DNA of 37,054 bases from Candidatus Pseudoscillospira faecavium (GCA_904420565.1 CAJFVV010000017.1:1-37054); one strand, 5' to 3'. Positions 15,373-24,672 are shown, numbered from the stretch's first letter. Notes: a model not told the origin generated them from the sequence alone. Program-made: numbers and translations.

Positions 15373-16956
15373 TTAAATACTCCTTTTTTGCCGTTTACTG
15401 ATACGGCGAATCTGCCTGCGCTTATACCAGCTGAACAGGCCGCACAAAGCGGCGCAGGCCAGGATGCTATAAAGCCAGGACAAAAGAATGGATGGGGACC
15501 AGCTGCCGCTGAGACACATTTGGAAAGTGTCCACAAAAGTGGGCAGTACTTGTACGACTGTTAAAAGCAACAGCAGCAAATTCAGGTTGTTATTTTCGAT
15601 CTTATCCCGCTGCTCGTGGGACAACTGGATCATCTGCTCCAGGATTTCGCGGTATTTATAATATTTTTCCAGTTCGCCTTCCATGCCAAAGCGCTGGGAA
15701 ATTTTTTTGCAGGCGATACTGACGGTGGGGTAAAGAAATTGATTATAATCGAAAAACAGCACCGCAGAGGACATTTCGCTGCTTAAAGTGATCAGTTTGT
15801 CGTAATCTTTTTCGCTGCCCAGCAGTTCGCTGCCGTTCATATATTGTAAAATCTTTGCGCAAATGCGGTGGATGGACGCCGTTTGCATGGATAAAAGTTC
15901 TACAAAATAAATTTCCAAACTTTCGACAGACAGACGTGTGTAAAGATCTGTCTGGCAGGTGTGCGAAATTTCCACAAGGCATTTCTCTGCGGCATAAACA
16001 TCTGCGGTGTCATATTGGGCAAAGTTGTCTTGACAATAGGAGCGCAGAGAAGGACCGGTCAGCGTTCCCATGGGGTTGCGTTCCATGGCGAGACAGCGGA
16101 TCAGCTGATCCTGGGAAATGGGGTTATAGGTGAATAAAGCTGCTCTGGGCGTCCCGTGTACGGAAATCCCGCATTGCTGGAGCCAGTCCAGAAAGTTGCA
16201 GGTATGTCCCGCGGCAGTGATGGTCAGCGCATTGCTGCAAAATGCATTCAAACCGTAAAGTGCAGACACGAGTGTGGCAGGCAAAACGATGCTGACCGTG
16301 CCGATCAGGGTAGAATCGTGGATCGAAAAATGGACAAAGCCCCATTGGGTGTGGCGGGCGCGATCTTCATCAGAAAAACCGATACCGAAAGGATATACCC
16401 CTAAAGCGCCGCGCCGCAAAGAGAGGTATTCACCGGCGAATTCCTCGGCATTTGCCTTGGCAATTTGCTGCATAAAGGTTTCAGTGATGGGGTCGGCCGC
16501 TGCGGAAGCAGACGGAAAGAAATTTTCAAAAGAACAAGGGAACATCAAATGCAGGTCGCATTTTCCCAATTCGTTTTCGTTGTATAATGTGCTGAAACAG
16601 GCCCAGTCCAGCGGTGAACACGCTGCGGCAGGAACCGGCACAGCGGCATTATTCAGATAGGTTTCGATGGCGGCGCCATCTTCCGTGGCGGCGCCGGTCA
16701 GTGCAGTGCGCTGGAGCAGGGGAAGCTGTTTCCACTGATCCATGGTCCAGAGCAGATCCACTGAAACACAGCAGAGTATGCCATCTGCTGCAGCGCCAGG
16801 CTGCGGCGTCACAAATGCGCGCCCGCTGCCCGTATATTGCACGGCATAATCTGGCAGTGTATAGGGGCGCTGACTATCCGGCTGAAAGGGAAAGTGTAGC
16901 CAAAAATCTGTCTGCGCACATTCCCCGCACAAAAAAAGCACATGTTTTTCGGACAA
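15373..16956 (-). CDS. Unknown 527-residue protein with two C-terminal membrane helices
   Basis: Not recognised. Residues 1 to about 440 appear cytoplasmic and globular, Cys- and aromatic-rich, with no known catalytic motif. From about 375 the sequence becomes helical (ILQYMNGSELLGSEKDYDKL, then a charged coiled stretch EGELEKYYKYREILEQMIQL). Two transmembrane helices follow at about 458-475 and 489-508, and a basic tail (KRRQIRRISKRQKRS). The layout of a large cytosolic domain, long helix and two terminal helices recalls CorA- or RMD1-like proteins, but I see no GMN motif. The only workable start is TTG 16956 with a weak GGTG upstream. It has its own consensus promoter and is followed at once by the amidohydrolase. 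Confidence 0.7.
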   Translation of the reverse strand: MSEKHVLFLCGECAQTDFWLHFPFQPDSQRPYTLPDYAVQYTGSGRAFVTPQPGAAADGILCCVSVDLLWTMDQWKQLPLLQRTALTGAATEDGAAIETYLNNAAVPVPAAACSPLDWACFSTLYNENELGKCDLHLMFPCSFENFFPSASAAADPITETFMQQIAKANAEEFAGEYLSLRRGALGVYPFGIGFSDEDRARHTQWGFVHFSIHDSTLIGTVSIVLPATLVSALYGLNAFCSNALTITAAGHTCNFLDWLQQCGISVHGTPRAALFTYNPISQDQLIRCLAMERNPMGTLTGPSLRSYCQDNFAQYDTADVYAAEKCLVEISHTCQTDLYTRLSVESLEIYFVELLSMQTASIHRICAKILQYMNGSELLGSEKDYDKLITLSSEMSSAVLFFDYNQFLYPTVSIACKKISQRFGMEGELEKYYKYREILEQMIQLSHEQRDKIENNNLNLLLLLLTVVQVLPTFVDTFQMCLSGSWSPSILLSWLYSILACAALCGLFSWYKRRQIRRISKRQKRSI

Positions 16957-17001
16957 TTTCGCACCAACTTTCGAAAAGAAATTGGGCTTTGCTGCACCTC
17001 C

Positions 17002-17030
17002 ATCATAATGGCTTGTCTAAAAATTGTCAA
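17002..17030 (-). promoter_or_regulatory. Promoter of the 527-residue protein/amidohydrolase operon
   Basis: TTGACA (17025-17030) and TATGAT (17002-17007) with a 17-bp spacer. Predicted leader about 40 bases. A dyad CAATTTC/GAAATTG in that leader includes the TTG start codon. Confidence 0.75.
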
Positions 17031-17074
17031 TATGAGTAGAATCCGGGAATATACCACGAAATTTGGTACTTTTG

Positions 17075-17104
17075 TTGCAATTTGACCATAGGGTGCGGTA
17101 TAAT
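17075..17104 (+). promoter_or_regulatory. Promoter of uvrB
   Basis: TTGCAA (17075-17080) and TATAAT (17099-17104), spacer 18 bp, divergent from the promoter at 17002-17030. I could not find a convincing LexA/SOS box. Confidence 0.6.
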
Positions 17105-17147
17105 AAAATTCTATCTTTTATCTTTGACAGTGGAAGGAGAATTCCAG

Positions 17148-19118
17148 GTGCCGCAGTTTAAGTTGGTCAGTCCTTATGATGCCGCGGGGGATCAGCCTCA
17201 GGCGATTGAAAAGCTGGCGCAGGGTGCAGAATGGGGCCTGCGTGAGCAGACACTGCTGGGTGTGACCGGCAGCGGAAAAACCTTCACCATGGCGAAGGTT
17301 ATCGAAAAGCTGCAGCGGCCGACACTGGTGCTGGCACACAATAAAACGCTGGCTGCCCAGTTATGCGCGGAGTTTAAGGAATTTTTTCCGGATAATGCTG
17401 TGGAATATTTCGTCTCCTATTACGATTACTATCAGCCGGAGGCGTATATTCCGCACACGGATACCTATATCGAAAAGGATGCATCCACAAATGATGAAAT
17501 CGACCGCCTGCGTTTGAGCGCGACCTGTGCGCTGCTGGAGCGGCGGGATGTGATTGTGGTCTCTTCTGTATCCTGCATTTACGGTTTGGGTGAGCCGGAA
17601 GATTTTGAAAAGATGATGATTTCCATCCGCGTGGGCGGTACCATGGAACGGGAAGAATTTTTGCATCGGCTGGTGGATATCCGTTATGAACGCAATGATA
17701 TTGCCTTTGAACGCAATATGTTTCGCGTGCGGGGCGATACGGTGGAGGTGTTTCCGGCCTATTGGAAAGACACAGCCATCCGGGTGGAATTTTTCGGCGA
17801 CGAGATTGACCGCATCAGCGAAATCAATGCGGTCACCGGCGCGGTGGTGCGCAATTTGACCCATGTGCCGATCTGGCCGGCAACCCATTATGTGACGCCA
17901 AAGGAGAAAATGGATGCGGCCATTGGCAGGATTTATCAGGAGCTGGAAGAACGGCTGCAGTATTTCAAGGAGCATGATCAACTGGTGGAGGAACAGCGCC
18001 TCAAGCAGCGGGTGCTTTATGATATTGAGATGATGCAGGAGCTGGGTTACTGCTCCGGCATTGAGAACTATTCCCGGGTGATTGAAGGCCGGCCGGCGGG
18101 GTCTCCGCCCCATACGCTGCTGGACTTTTTCCCGAAAGATTTTCTGATGTTTGTGGATGAAAGCCATGTGACGCTGCCGCAGGTGCGGGCCATGTACAAC
18201 GGGGACCGGGCAAGGAAAGACAGCCTGGTGCAGTATGGGTTCCGCCTGCCGTGCGCTTATGACAACAGGCCGCTCAAATTTGAAGAATTTGAGCAGCGCA
18301 CCAATCAGATCATCTATGTGTCCGCCACGCCGGGACAATATGAGCGGGAACGCTCCGGACAGATTGTGGAGCAGGTGATTCGTCCCACGGGCCTGCTGGA
18401 TCCGGAAATCGAAGTGCGGCCTGTGCTGGGACAGATCGATGATTTGATCGGCGAAATTCACATCCGTGCAAAGAAGAATGAGCGGGTGTTGGTTACTACG
18501 CTGACCAAAAAAATGGCGGAGGATCTGACAGATTATCTCGCCGGGGCAGGGATTCGGGTGCGTTATATGCATTCGGATATCGGCACCATCGAGCGCATGG
18601 AAATCGTGCGTGATTTGCGCAGGGGAGAATTTGATGTGCTGGTGGGCATCAATCTGCTGCGTGAAGGCCTGGATATGCCGGAGGTGAGTCTGGTAGCAAT
18701 TTTGGACGCGGATAAAGAAGGCTTTTTGCGCAGCGAAACATCCTTGATACAGACCATTGGCCGTGCTGCAAGAAATGCAGAAGGCAGGGTAATCATGTAT
18801 GCCGACGAGATCACTCCCTCCATGCATGCAGCGATTCAGGAGACGGAGCGCCGCCGCAAGCTGCAGGATGCGTTTAACCGGGAGCACGGTATTGTGCCGA
18901 AAACAATTGTCAAGCCCGTGCATGAAATTCTGGAAATCAGCGAACCGGAGGAAAAGGGCAAAAAGCGCCGCGTGAAGCTGTCGGACAAAGAGCGCATGGC
19001 GGAAATTGCAAAATTGGAAAAACAGATGAAAGAAGCATCCAAAATGCTGGAATTTGAATATGCCGCCGTGCTGCGTGACCGGATTATCGAGCTGCGGGGC
19101 GAAGGAAAGAAATCATAA
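17148..19118 (+). CDS. uvrB: Excinuclease ABC subunit B
   Basis: 656 residues, normal for UvrB. Damage-recognition helicase subunit of nucleotide excision repair: it loads with UvrA, verifies the lesion and recruits UvrC. Walker A GVTGSGKT is at 38-45, the beta-hairpin [12 protein letters not shown] follows near 95, then [27 protein letters not shown], and helicase motifs V/VI ([34 protein letters not shown]). The C-terminal UVR domain (about 622-656) is intact. I start at GTG 17148, with GGAG 8 bases upstream; an in-frame ATG at 17082 lies within the promoter. It leads a cluster of three small genes. Confidence 0.97.
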   Translation: MPQFKLVSPYDAAGDQPQAIEKLAQGAEWGLREQTLLGVTGSGKTFTMAKVIEKLQRPTLVLAHNKTLAAQLCAEFKEFFPDNAVEYFVSYYDYYQPEAYIPHTDTYIEKDASTNDEIDRLRLSATCALLERRDVIVVSSVSCIYGLGEPEDFEKMMISIRVGGTMEREEFLHRLVDIRYERNDIAFERNMFRVRGDTVEVFPAYWKDTAIRVEFFGDEIDRISEINAVTGAVVRNLTHVPIWPATHYVTPKEKMDAAIGRIYQELEERLQYFKEHDQLVEEQRLKQRVLYDIEMMQELGYCSGIENYSRVIEGRPAGSPPHTLLDFFPKDFLMFVDESHVTLPQVRAMYNGDRARKDSLVQYGFRLPCAYDNRPLKFEEFEQRTNQIIYVSATPGQYERERSGQIVEQVIRPTGLLDPEIEVRPVLGQIDDLIGEIHIRAKKNERVLVTTLTKKMAEDLTDYLAGAGIRVRYMHSDIGTIERMEIVRDLRRGEFDVLVGINLLREGLDMPEVSLVAILDADKEGFLRSETSLIQTIGRAARNAEGRVIMYADEITPSMHAAIQETERRRKLQDAFNREHGIVPKTIVKPVHEILEISEPEEKGKKRRVKLSDKERMAEIAKLEKQMKEASKMLEFEYAAVLRDRIIELRGEGKKS

Positions 19119-19163
19119 GCCGTTTTGCTGAGCGGCTGTTGGAACAATAAGCAGAGGTGAATT

Positions 19164-19358
19164 ATGGGCATAGGATTGATTTTAGCCTTTGCAGTGGCGC
19201 TGTTGGGCTTTGTGCTGCTGCTTCGGCCGGAGCCATTGTGGAGATGTCTGCGGAAAAACAAGGACGATGCGATTTCGAGTGCCATGGCTGCGCTGCTGCG
19301 GCTGTGCGGTATTGGCTGCCTGGCATTGTCTGTGGCGCTGGCGCAGTGGGTGCAGTGA
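19164..19358 (+). CDS. Small membrane protein, 64 residues (DUF6199-like)
   Basis: 64 residues with two hydrophobic helices (LILAFAVALLGFVLLL and LCGIGCLALSVALAQ) around a basic/acidic hinge (RCLRKNKDDA). The PEPLW segment after the first helix is reminiscent of DUF6199-type small proteins, but this is a weak match. AGAGGTG precedes the ATG. It lies 45 bp after uvrB and 1 bp before the DUF2812-like gene. Function unknown. Confidence 0.6.
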   Translation: MGIGLILAFAVALLGFVLLLRPEPLWRCLRKNKDDAISSAMAALLRLCGIGCLALSVALAQWVQ

Positions 19359-19359
19359 T

Positions 19360-19941
19360 ATGAAAGAATATCATCGTTTTCGTATTTTTTTCGCCTGGGA
19401 TTTTCAGCGGGAGGAAGCGTGGATCAACCGCTTGTCCCGGGAGAAGGGCCTGCAGCTCAAGCGTGTGGGCTTTTGCCATTATGTATTTGAGGAAGGGGAG
19501 AAGGGCGCCTATTTATATCGCCTGGAGCTTTTGCGGCGCACGCCCCAGGATGAGGCGGAAAAGCATTACCTGCGCGCCGCAGGCGCTGAAGAGGTTTGCC
19601 GCAACGGAGAGTGGGGGTATTATCGCATTCATGCAAAAGACGGCCCTTTTGCACAATATGCCTGCTGCGACTCTAAACTGCGCAGCCTTTCTCCTGTCTA
19701 CCGGCGCTATCTCATCTTCGGCGCGGCGATTTATGCTGCACTGGTGATCGATATGTCTGCCTTTTTGTCCGAGGCAATGACGCTGCTTCACGCTGTGGCG
19801 CTGATTTTTTTAACGGTGCTGGCACTTGGCTTTACCATAGGGCTGACCCGCTTCCATATTGTGCTCAAATTGCTGCGCAAAGGAGCTGCCCGGGAACATG
19901 GCCAGCTTGAGGGAAAGGAGAAAAACAAGGATGGGACTTGA
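19360..19941 (+). CDS. DUF2812-like membrane protein
   Basis: 193 residues. The opening MKEYHRFRIFFAWDFQREEAWINRLSREKGLQLK is the DUF2812 pattern (phenylalanine/tryptophan-rich, 'W-DF-KEE-WLN-MA-GW'). A soluble alpha/beta part (about 1-110) is followed by two membrane helices (about 118-135 and 142-165) and a charged tail. DUF2812 genes often neighbour PadR regulators; none is seen here. The ATG at 19360 follows the previous stop by a single base with no clear ribosome site, so translation is probably coupled. It overlaps the next gene by 11 bp. Function unknown. Confidence 0.75.
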   Translation: MKEYHRFRIFFAWDFQREEAWINRLSREKGLQLKRVGFCHYVFEEGEKGAYLYRLELLRRTPQDEAEKHYLRAAGAEEVCRNGEWGYYRIHAKDGPFAQYACCDSKLRSLSPVYRRYLIFGAAIYAALVIDMSAFLSEAMTLLHAVALIFLTVLALGFTIGLTRFHIVLKLLRKGAAREHGQLEGKEKNKDGT

Positions 19942-20707
19942 TCTATATGCGGGCCCTTTGACCCGGTATTACGCGCATAACTGGAAAACAGCTGCCCAAC
20001 AAATGGCAGAAGCGAATGGATGGGGCTATCATCGCATCACGCCCCAGGGAACGGATGAGAGAGCGGAAGAAATAGGGGCCGATCAAATTCAGGCGGATGT
20101 GGAACAGTGGCGCGATGCGTTGCTGGAAGCTATTTCGCCCAAGGATGGCGCGCCCGATGAACCGTGGCCGGAGAGCAATGAGAAACCTTATTACACAGAC
20201 AAACCCGACTGGGATGCATTTGGAGCGCTGCTGCTGTATACTGCGGCAGAGGTGCAGCGGGAGCCTTTTCCGCTGCAAGTGGAAAAGAATTGGGATTTCA
20301 CCGCCTATCCCCTGATGCAGCAGATGCTGGAGGATACAGAGCGCGTGCGCAGCTGGTCACTGCTTTTGGGCGCAACCTGGTGGTTGCCCATTGATCGCCC
20401 GCTTTATTTCAAGGCGCCGAATCCTGCAGGAAGTGATACGTTGATTGCCACGACCGGCCTTTTGCGCATGGAACTGGAACACATCAATGCGTTGGGCTGG
20501 CAGGCGGATGAGGAAACAATCCGCAGCTGGACAGAATCCGAGGGATATCCGGCGGACACTGGGACAGATGCATCCGATCCGGCAGGGGACATGCAGGAGC
20601 ATACGACCTATGACACGGAATCCCTGGCCAAATATGCATTTTCCATCCTATGGCGGGCCGTGGAATTTTCACAGCGTGAGCAGGTGCCCATTTTGCTGGA
20701 TTATTGA
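19931..20707 (+). CDS. Hypothetical tryptophan-rich protein, 258 residues
   Basis: Acidic soluble protein starting MGLDLYAGPLTRYYAHNWKT; not recognised. About ten tryptophans are spread along the chain (GWGYHRI, EPWPES, DKPDWDAFGALLLYTAAEV, RSWSLLLGATWWLPID, LGWQADEE). No signal peptide, membrane helix or metal-binding cluster. I take ATG 19931, with AAGGAG 10 bases upstream, giving an 11-bp overlap with the DUF2812-like gene. The N-terminal pattern recalls small proteins often seen near toxin or immunity genes, but no toxin is present and I do not claim that role. Confidence 0.7.
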   Translation: MGLDLYAGPLTRYYAHNWKTAAQQMAEANGWGYHRITPQGTDERAEEIGADQIQADVEQWRDALLEAISPKDGAPDEPWPESNEKPYYTDKPDWDAFGALLLYTAAEVQREPFPLQVEKNWDFTAYPLMQQMLEDTERVRSWSLLLGATWWLPIDRPLYFKAPNPAGSDTLIATTGLLRMELEHINALGWQADEETIRSWTESEGYPADTGTDASDPAGDMQEHTTYDTESLAKYAFSILWRAVEFSQREQVPILLDY

Positions 20708-20728
20708 AATCCTTCCCGTGCGCAGCAC

Positions 20729-20757
20729 TTGACGGCAGAAGGAAGAAAGCGTATAAT
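20729..20757 (+). promoter_or_regulatory. Promoter of argF-larC1
   Basis: TTGACG (20729-20734) and TATAAT (20752-20757), spacer 17 bp. Confidence 0.8.
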
Positions 20758-20768
20758 TTTACATTATT

Positions 20769-20786
20769 TTTGTATAAAAATAGAGT
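20769..20786 (+). promoter_or_regulatory. Possible ARG box downstream of the argF promoter
   Basis: TTTGTATAAAAATAGAGT resembles the 18-bp ArgR consensus TNTGAATWWWWATTCANW, with about three mismatches. It lies where a repressor would block transcription start. One weak half-site only. Confidence 0.3.
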
Positions 20787-20827
20787 TCACTCTGGTATAA
20801 GAGAGGGGAAAATCTGGAGGGATACAT

Positions 20828-21814
20828 ATGAATTTAAAAGGCAGAAATTTTCTCAAATTGCTGGACTGCACGCCTGAGGAAATCGGGGGCTTGCTTGATT
20901 TGGCAGCGGAGCTGAAAGCAAAGAAGAAGCAGGGGATTGCCCATGATATGCTCCGGGGAAAAAATATTGCGCTGATTTTTGAAAAGACCAGTACCCGCAC
21001 GCGCTGTGCCTTTGAGGTGGCCGGCCATGATTTGGGCATGGGGGTCACCTATCTCGACCCCACCGGCTCGCAAATCGGCAAAAAGGAAAGCATTGCAGAC
21101 ACGGCGCGGGTTTTGGGCCGGATGTTTGATGGTATTGAATACCGCGGCTTTGCCCAGGAGATTGTGGAAGAACTGGGCAGATATGCGGGGGTCCCTGTGT
21201 GGAACGGTTTGACCAATGAGGCCCATCCCACCCAGATTTTGGCAGATTTTCTGACCATGCGGGAGCATTTTGGAAAACTCAAAGGGCTGAATTTTGTTTA
21301 TATGGGCGATGCCCGCTACAACATGGGCAATTCCCTGATGGTGGGCTGCGCGAAAATGGGGGTACATTTTACGGCTTGTGCGCCGAAAAAGTATTTTCCG
21401 GATGAAAAACTCATTGCCCAATGCAGGGAATTTGCAGCGCAGAGCGGCGCACAGCTGCGCTTTTTGGAGGATCCTATGGAAGCGACCCGCGGCGCAGATG
21501 TGATTTATACCGATGTGTGGGTTTCCATGGGCGAGCCCATGGAGATTTGGCAGGAACGGATTGCTGACTTGGCAGCATATCAGGTGAACCGGGCCCTGAT
21601 GGAAAATGCGGGACCGCAATGCCGTTTTATGCACTGTTTGCCTGCTTTCCATGACTGGAAAACCACCATCGGCCGGGAGATGGGCGAAAAGTTTGGCCGT
21701 GATGCCATGGAAGTGACGGACGAAGTGTTTGAATCGGAACAGTCTATTGTATTCGATGAGGCAGAGAACCGTATGCATACCATCAAAGCAGTAATGGCAG
21801 CAACATTGCGCTGA
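20828..21814 (+). CDS. argF: Ornithine carbamoyltransferase
   Basis: 328 residues. Transfers the carbamoyl group of carbamoyl phosphate to ornithine, giving citrulline (arginine biosynthesis or, in reverse, the deiminase pathway). Carbamoyl-phosphate motif STRTR at 55-59, HPTQ at 133-136, and ornithine/catalytic HCLPAFHD at 269-276. The ribosome site GGAGG is 7 bases from the ATG. No arcA or arcC lies nearby, and the promoter has a possible ARG box, so an anabolic role is more likely. It is followed 20 bp later by larC1 on the same strand. Confidence 0.95.
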   Translation: MNLKGRNFLKLLDCTPEEIGGLLDLAAELKAKKKQGIAHDMLRGKNIALIFEKTSTRTRCAFEVAGHDLGMGVTYLDPTGSQIGKKESIADTARVLGRMFDGIEYRGFAQEIVEELGRYAGVPVWNGLTNEAHPTQILADFLTMREHFGKLKGLNFVYMGDARYNMGNSLMVGCAKMGVHFTACAPKKYFPDEKLIAQCREFAAQSGAQLRFLEDPMEATRGADVIYTDVWVSMGEPMEIWQERIADLAAYQVNRALMENAGPQCRFMHCLPAFHDWKTTIGREMGEKFGRDAMEVTDEVFESEQSIVFDEAENRMHTIKAVMAATLR

Positions 21815-21834
21815 ATGCAGAGGGAAGCATATTC

Positions 21835-22572
21835 ATGAAACTGCTGTATATTGAATGCAATATGGGGGCAGCGGGCGATATGCTGCTGTCTGCGTTGTAT
21901 GAGTTGCTGGAGGATCAGAAAGAATTTTTGCTGCACATGAACAGCCTTGGTTTAAGCGGCGTGCATTTTCGTACAGCAACTGGCGGCAGGGCGGGCATTG
22001 CGGGGACCCATGTAGAAGTAGCTGATGGGGAGAACCAGCTGAAAAGGGAGCATGCGCATGATCATGTGACGCCAGGGAGCATTGCGGCGCTGATTGACAG
22101 CCTGAACCTGCCGCAGGATGTGCGTGCCCATGCGCAGAAGGTATATGCTGCGGTTGCCCGGGCGGAAGCCAAGGCGCACAAATGCCAGGTGGAAGAAGTG
22201 CATTTTCACGAGGTTGGAGCGCCGGATGCAGTGGCGGATATTACTGGCGTGTGTTATGCAATGCATCTGCTGGCACCGGAGCGAGTAGTTGTCTCCCCTG
22301 TCTGTGTTGGAACGGGCACCGTGCGCTGTGCCCACGGCGTGCTGCCGGTGCCAACGCCTGCTACGGCAAATCTGCTTGCCGGTGTACCGACTTATGCGGG
22401 GGATGTACAAGGGGAATTGTGTACGCCCACAGGGGCGGCACTGCTGACCCATTTTGCGGATGCTTTTGGCCCAATGCCCGCAATGACCGGCTGCAGCGTC
22501 GGCATCGGCCTGGGAGGAAAACAGCTGAACGAAAGTGACTGCGTGCGTGTGTTTCTGGGGGAAATGCAGTAA
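21835..22572 (+). CDS. LarC N-terminal half (LarC1), nickel-pincer cofactor synthase-like
   Basis: 245 residues. MKLLYIECNMGAAGDMLLSAL is the N-terminal LarC (DUF111) signature, followed by a His-rich stretch (HAHDH), VEEVHFHEVGAPDAVADI and the VCVGTGTVRCAHGVLPVPTPAT motif. LarC inserts nickel into the nicotinic-acid-derived pincer cofactor used by lactate racemase and related enzymes. In several bacteria LarC is made from larC1 and larC2 by ribosomal frameshifting. Here no larC2 segment follows; a strong terminator lies 20 bp after the stop. It may be a stand-alone N-terminal protein or a remnant. AGAGGGAAG precedes the ATG. Confidence 0.85.
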   Translation: MKLLYIECNMGAAGDMLLSALYELLEDQKEFLLHMNSLGLSGVHFRTATGGRAGIAGTHVEVADGENQLKREHAHDHVTPGSIAALIDSLNLPQDVRAHAQKVYAAVARAEAKAHKCQVEEVHFHEVGAPDAVADITGVCYAMHLLAPERVVVSPVCVGTGTVRCAHGVLPVPTPATANLLAGVPTYAGDVQGELCTPTGAALLTHFADAFGPMPAMTGCSVGIGLGGKQLNESDCVRVFLGEMQ

Positions 22573-22592
22573 AGGTGGATTTGATAGGATAA

Positions 22593-22638
22593 AACGGGTG
22601 TCCTGCACAGAAATGTGCAGGACACCCGTTCCTTTTTT
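22593..22638. terminator. Terminator between larC1 and hypE
   Basis: A perfect 17-bp stem (22593-22609 with 22614-22630) closed by a GAAA loop and followed by CCTTTTTT on the plus strand. It separates the convergent argF-larC1 and ech-hyp units. Confidence 0.92.
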
Positions 22639-22645
22639 GGGGGGC

Positions 22646-23632
22646 TCAACAGATGCGCGGCAGTCCTTCTCCATAGAGTTCAGGGACAACACGTGTCCCG
22701 CCGATTTTTGTTTCCATCAAAACGATGCCTGCATCCTGATCCGTTACAGTGCCGCAGATCCGGGCATCAGCGCCATAGGGGGAGCTGCGCAGAATCTGCA
22801 GAGCGTTTTCGGCATCCCGGGGTGCGACAATGGCGCAGAGCTTGCCTTCATTTCCCATAAACAGGGGATCCAGACCCAGCACGCCGCTCAGATGCAGCAC
22901 AGATGGGGAGACAGGCAGCTGTGTTTCCTCAATGGTAATGCAGGTACCGGATGCTTTGGCATATTCATTGAGTACCTGCCCCAGGCCGCCGCGGGTGATG
23001 TCCCGCATGGCGTGAACGGCGATGCCGGCGTCGAACAATGCACCGACCATGCCGCCCAGGGGGGCGCAGTCGCTGGAAATTTCTGTTTCCATGGCGAGAC
23101 GGGCACAGAGGATGGTGGTATGATGGTCGCCAAGGTTGCCGGATACCAGCACTTTGTCGCCCGGCTGAATCTGCCGGGCACCAACCACTCTGCCTTCTGG
23201 GACGAAGCCCACACCGGCAGTATTGATATACAGGCCGCCATGGCCCTCGATTACTTTGGTGTCGCCGGCCACAATGGAAACGCCGGCCTCCTGGGCCGTC
23301 TGCTGCATGGAATGAACAACCCGTTCCAGATCGTCAGTATCCAGTCCTTCTTCTAAGATAAAGCCGCAGGTCAGATACTGGGGCACGGCGCCGGACACCA
23401 GCAAGTCATTCACGGTGCCGCAGACAGCCAGCCGGCCGATATCGCCGCCCCGGAAAAAAATAGGGTCTACAACAAAGCTGTCTGTTGTCATCGCAATTTG
23501 GGCACTGCCCGGAACAACGGCCGCGTCTTCCATTCTGTCCAGCACCGGATTTTGAAACTGGGCGGCAAAAATTGTCTGGATGAGCGTACCGGTTTCCTTG
23601 CCGCCGCTGCCGTGGGCTGTGGTAATTTTCAT
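22646..23632 (-). CDS. hypE: Hydrogenase maturation protein HypE
   Basis: 328 residues. Dehydrates the carbamoyl group donated by HypF to its C-terminal cysteine, yielding the cyanide ligand of the [NiFe] site. It starts MKITTAHGSGGKET, contains the PurM/AIR-synthase-like AMTTDSFVVDPIFF and TRGGLG motifs, and ends in the diagnostic PRIC with the acceptor Cys at the terminus. I start at ATG 23632, which overlaps the hypD stop by 4 bp (ATGA), not at the open frame's upstream start. Last gene of the ech-hyp unit. Confidence 0.96.
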   Translation of the reverse strand: MKITTAHGSGGKETGTLIQTIFAAQFQNPVLDRMEDAAVVPGSAQIAMTTDSFVVDPIFFRGGDIGRLAVCGTVNDLLVSGAVPQYLTCGFILEEGLDTDDLERVVHSMQQTAQEAGVSIVAGDTKVIEGHGGLYINTAGVGFVPEGRVVGARQIQPGDKVLVSGNLGDHHTTILCARLAMETEISSDCAPLGGMVGALFDAGIAVHAMRDITRGGLGQVLNEYAKASGTCITIEETQLPVSPSVLHLSGVLGLDPLFMGNEGKLCAIVAPRDAENALQILRSSPYGADARICGTVTDQDAGIVLMETKIGGTRVVPELYGEGLPRIC

Positions 23633-24672
23633 GACATTCCTCTCCTGTTTTGAAAATAGTGAAAGCAACTGCCCTCGGTCGACACCATGCAGGCGCCGCA
23701 GGGAGTGTCGGGGGTGCAGACAGAGCCGAACAGCGGGCATTGATGCGGCGCAATCGCTCCCACTAATACGTCTTTGCAGCGGCATTGGCGGTTCGCTTCG
23801 TGATCCGCTGTCAGACCACTGCTTCCGGCATCGTATTGCGCGTATTCCCGGCGCAGCTGCAGTCCGGAATGCGGAATGGAACCGATGCCGCGCCAGCTGG
23901 CTGCAACCGGTTCGAAATAGGTGTTCACCAGCTTCTGCGCCTGTTCATTGCCGTCATGTGTAACACACTGCGGGTAGAGATTATAAACTTTACCCTGTCT
24001 GCGCAGCTTCACAAGGGCATAGAGAGCGGACAGGATTTCATCTCCCTCAAAGCCGCTGACGGCAAAGGGGAGTCCATAGCGCTGGGCAAGAGGCTCAAAG
24101 ATTCGGCTGCCGGTGATGACGCTGACATGGCCCGGCGCCAGGAAGCCGTCAATTTTTCCGCTGCGTGTGGTGCAGAGCCAGTCAATCACAGGGGGCATGG
24201 TTTTCAAGGCAGTGAGCAGTTTCACATTTTGAATATTCCGCTGGATGCACTCCTGGAGCAAAAGCGCATAAACCGGCGTTGTGGTTTCAAAGCCTACCGC
24301 AGCAAAGATATAGCAGGTGTCGGGATGCTGCACAGCCAAAGGAAGCACATCCATGGGCGAATATACCATAGTGACATGTCCTCCCCGTGCGCGCGCATCC
24401 TGCAGGTTTTCGCGGCTGCCCCGCACGCGGAGCATATCTCCAAAACTGACCACTGTGCAGCCCGGTTCCAGCGACAGGGCAATCAGCCGGTCGATATAGG
24501 CTGTGACGGTGACGCAGACCGGGCAGCCGGGGCCTGAAATTAAGTGAATCTGCGGCGAAAGCATGCTGGGAATCCCGCAGCGGGAAATGGACGCTGTGTG
24601 TGTGCCGCAAACTTCCATGAGAGAGAGTGCGGGCCCGTCATAATGCTTCAAAAAAGCTTTGATATCCGTCAT
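23629..24672 (-). CDS. hypD: Hydrogenase maturation protein HypD
   Basis: 347 residues. Scaffold on which Fe(CN)2CO is assembled together with HypC. Conserved MEVCGTHT (Cys22), GPGCPVCV (Cys50, Cys53), GFETTTP and, toward the C-terminus, a Cys-rich region (CRCKDVLVG, CPLFGSVC, CGACMVS) that binds a [4Fe-4S] cluster. Starts by ATGA overlap with hypC and ends by ATGA overlap with hypE. Confidence 0.96.
   Translation of the reverse strand: MTDIKAFLKHYDGPALSLMEVCGTHTASISRCGIPSMLSPQIHLISGPGCPVCVTVTAYIDRLIALSLEPGCTVVSFGDMLRVRGSRENLQDARARGGHVTMVYSPMDVLPLAVQHPDTCYIFAAVGFETTTPVYALLLQECIQRNIQNVKLLTALKTMPPVIDWLCTTRSGKIDGFLAPGHVSVITGSRIFEPLAQRYGLPFAVSGFEGDEILSALYALVKLRRQGKVYNLYPQCVTHDGNEQAQKLVNTYFEPVAASWRGIGSIPHSGLQLRREYAQYDAGSSGLTADHEANRQCRCKDVLVGAIAPHQCPLFGSVCTPDTPCGACMVSTEGSCFHYFQNRRGMS

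Noticed and set aside
17030..17147. Possible LexA/SOS box before uvrB
   Set aside because: No GAAC-N4-GTTC-like palindrome was found near the promoter.
17361..18923. 520-codon open frame antisense to uvrB
   Set aside because: It is a shadow of the uvrB frame in GC-biased DNA: His/Gln-rich composition, no ribosome site, no recognisable domain.
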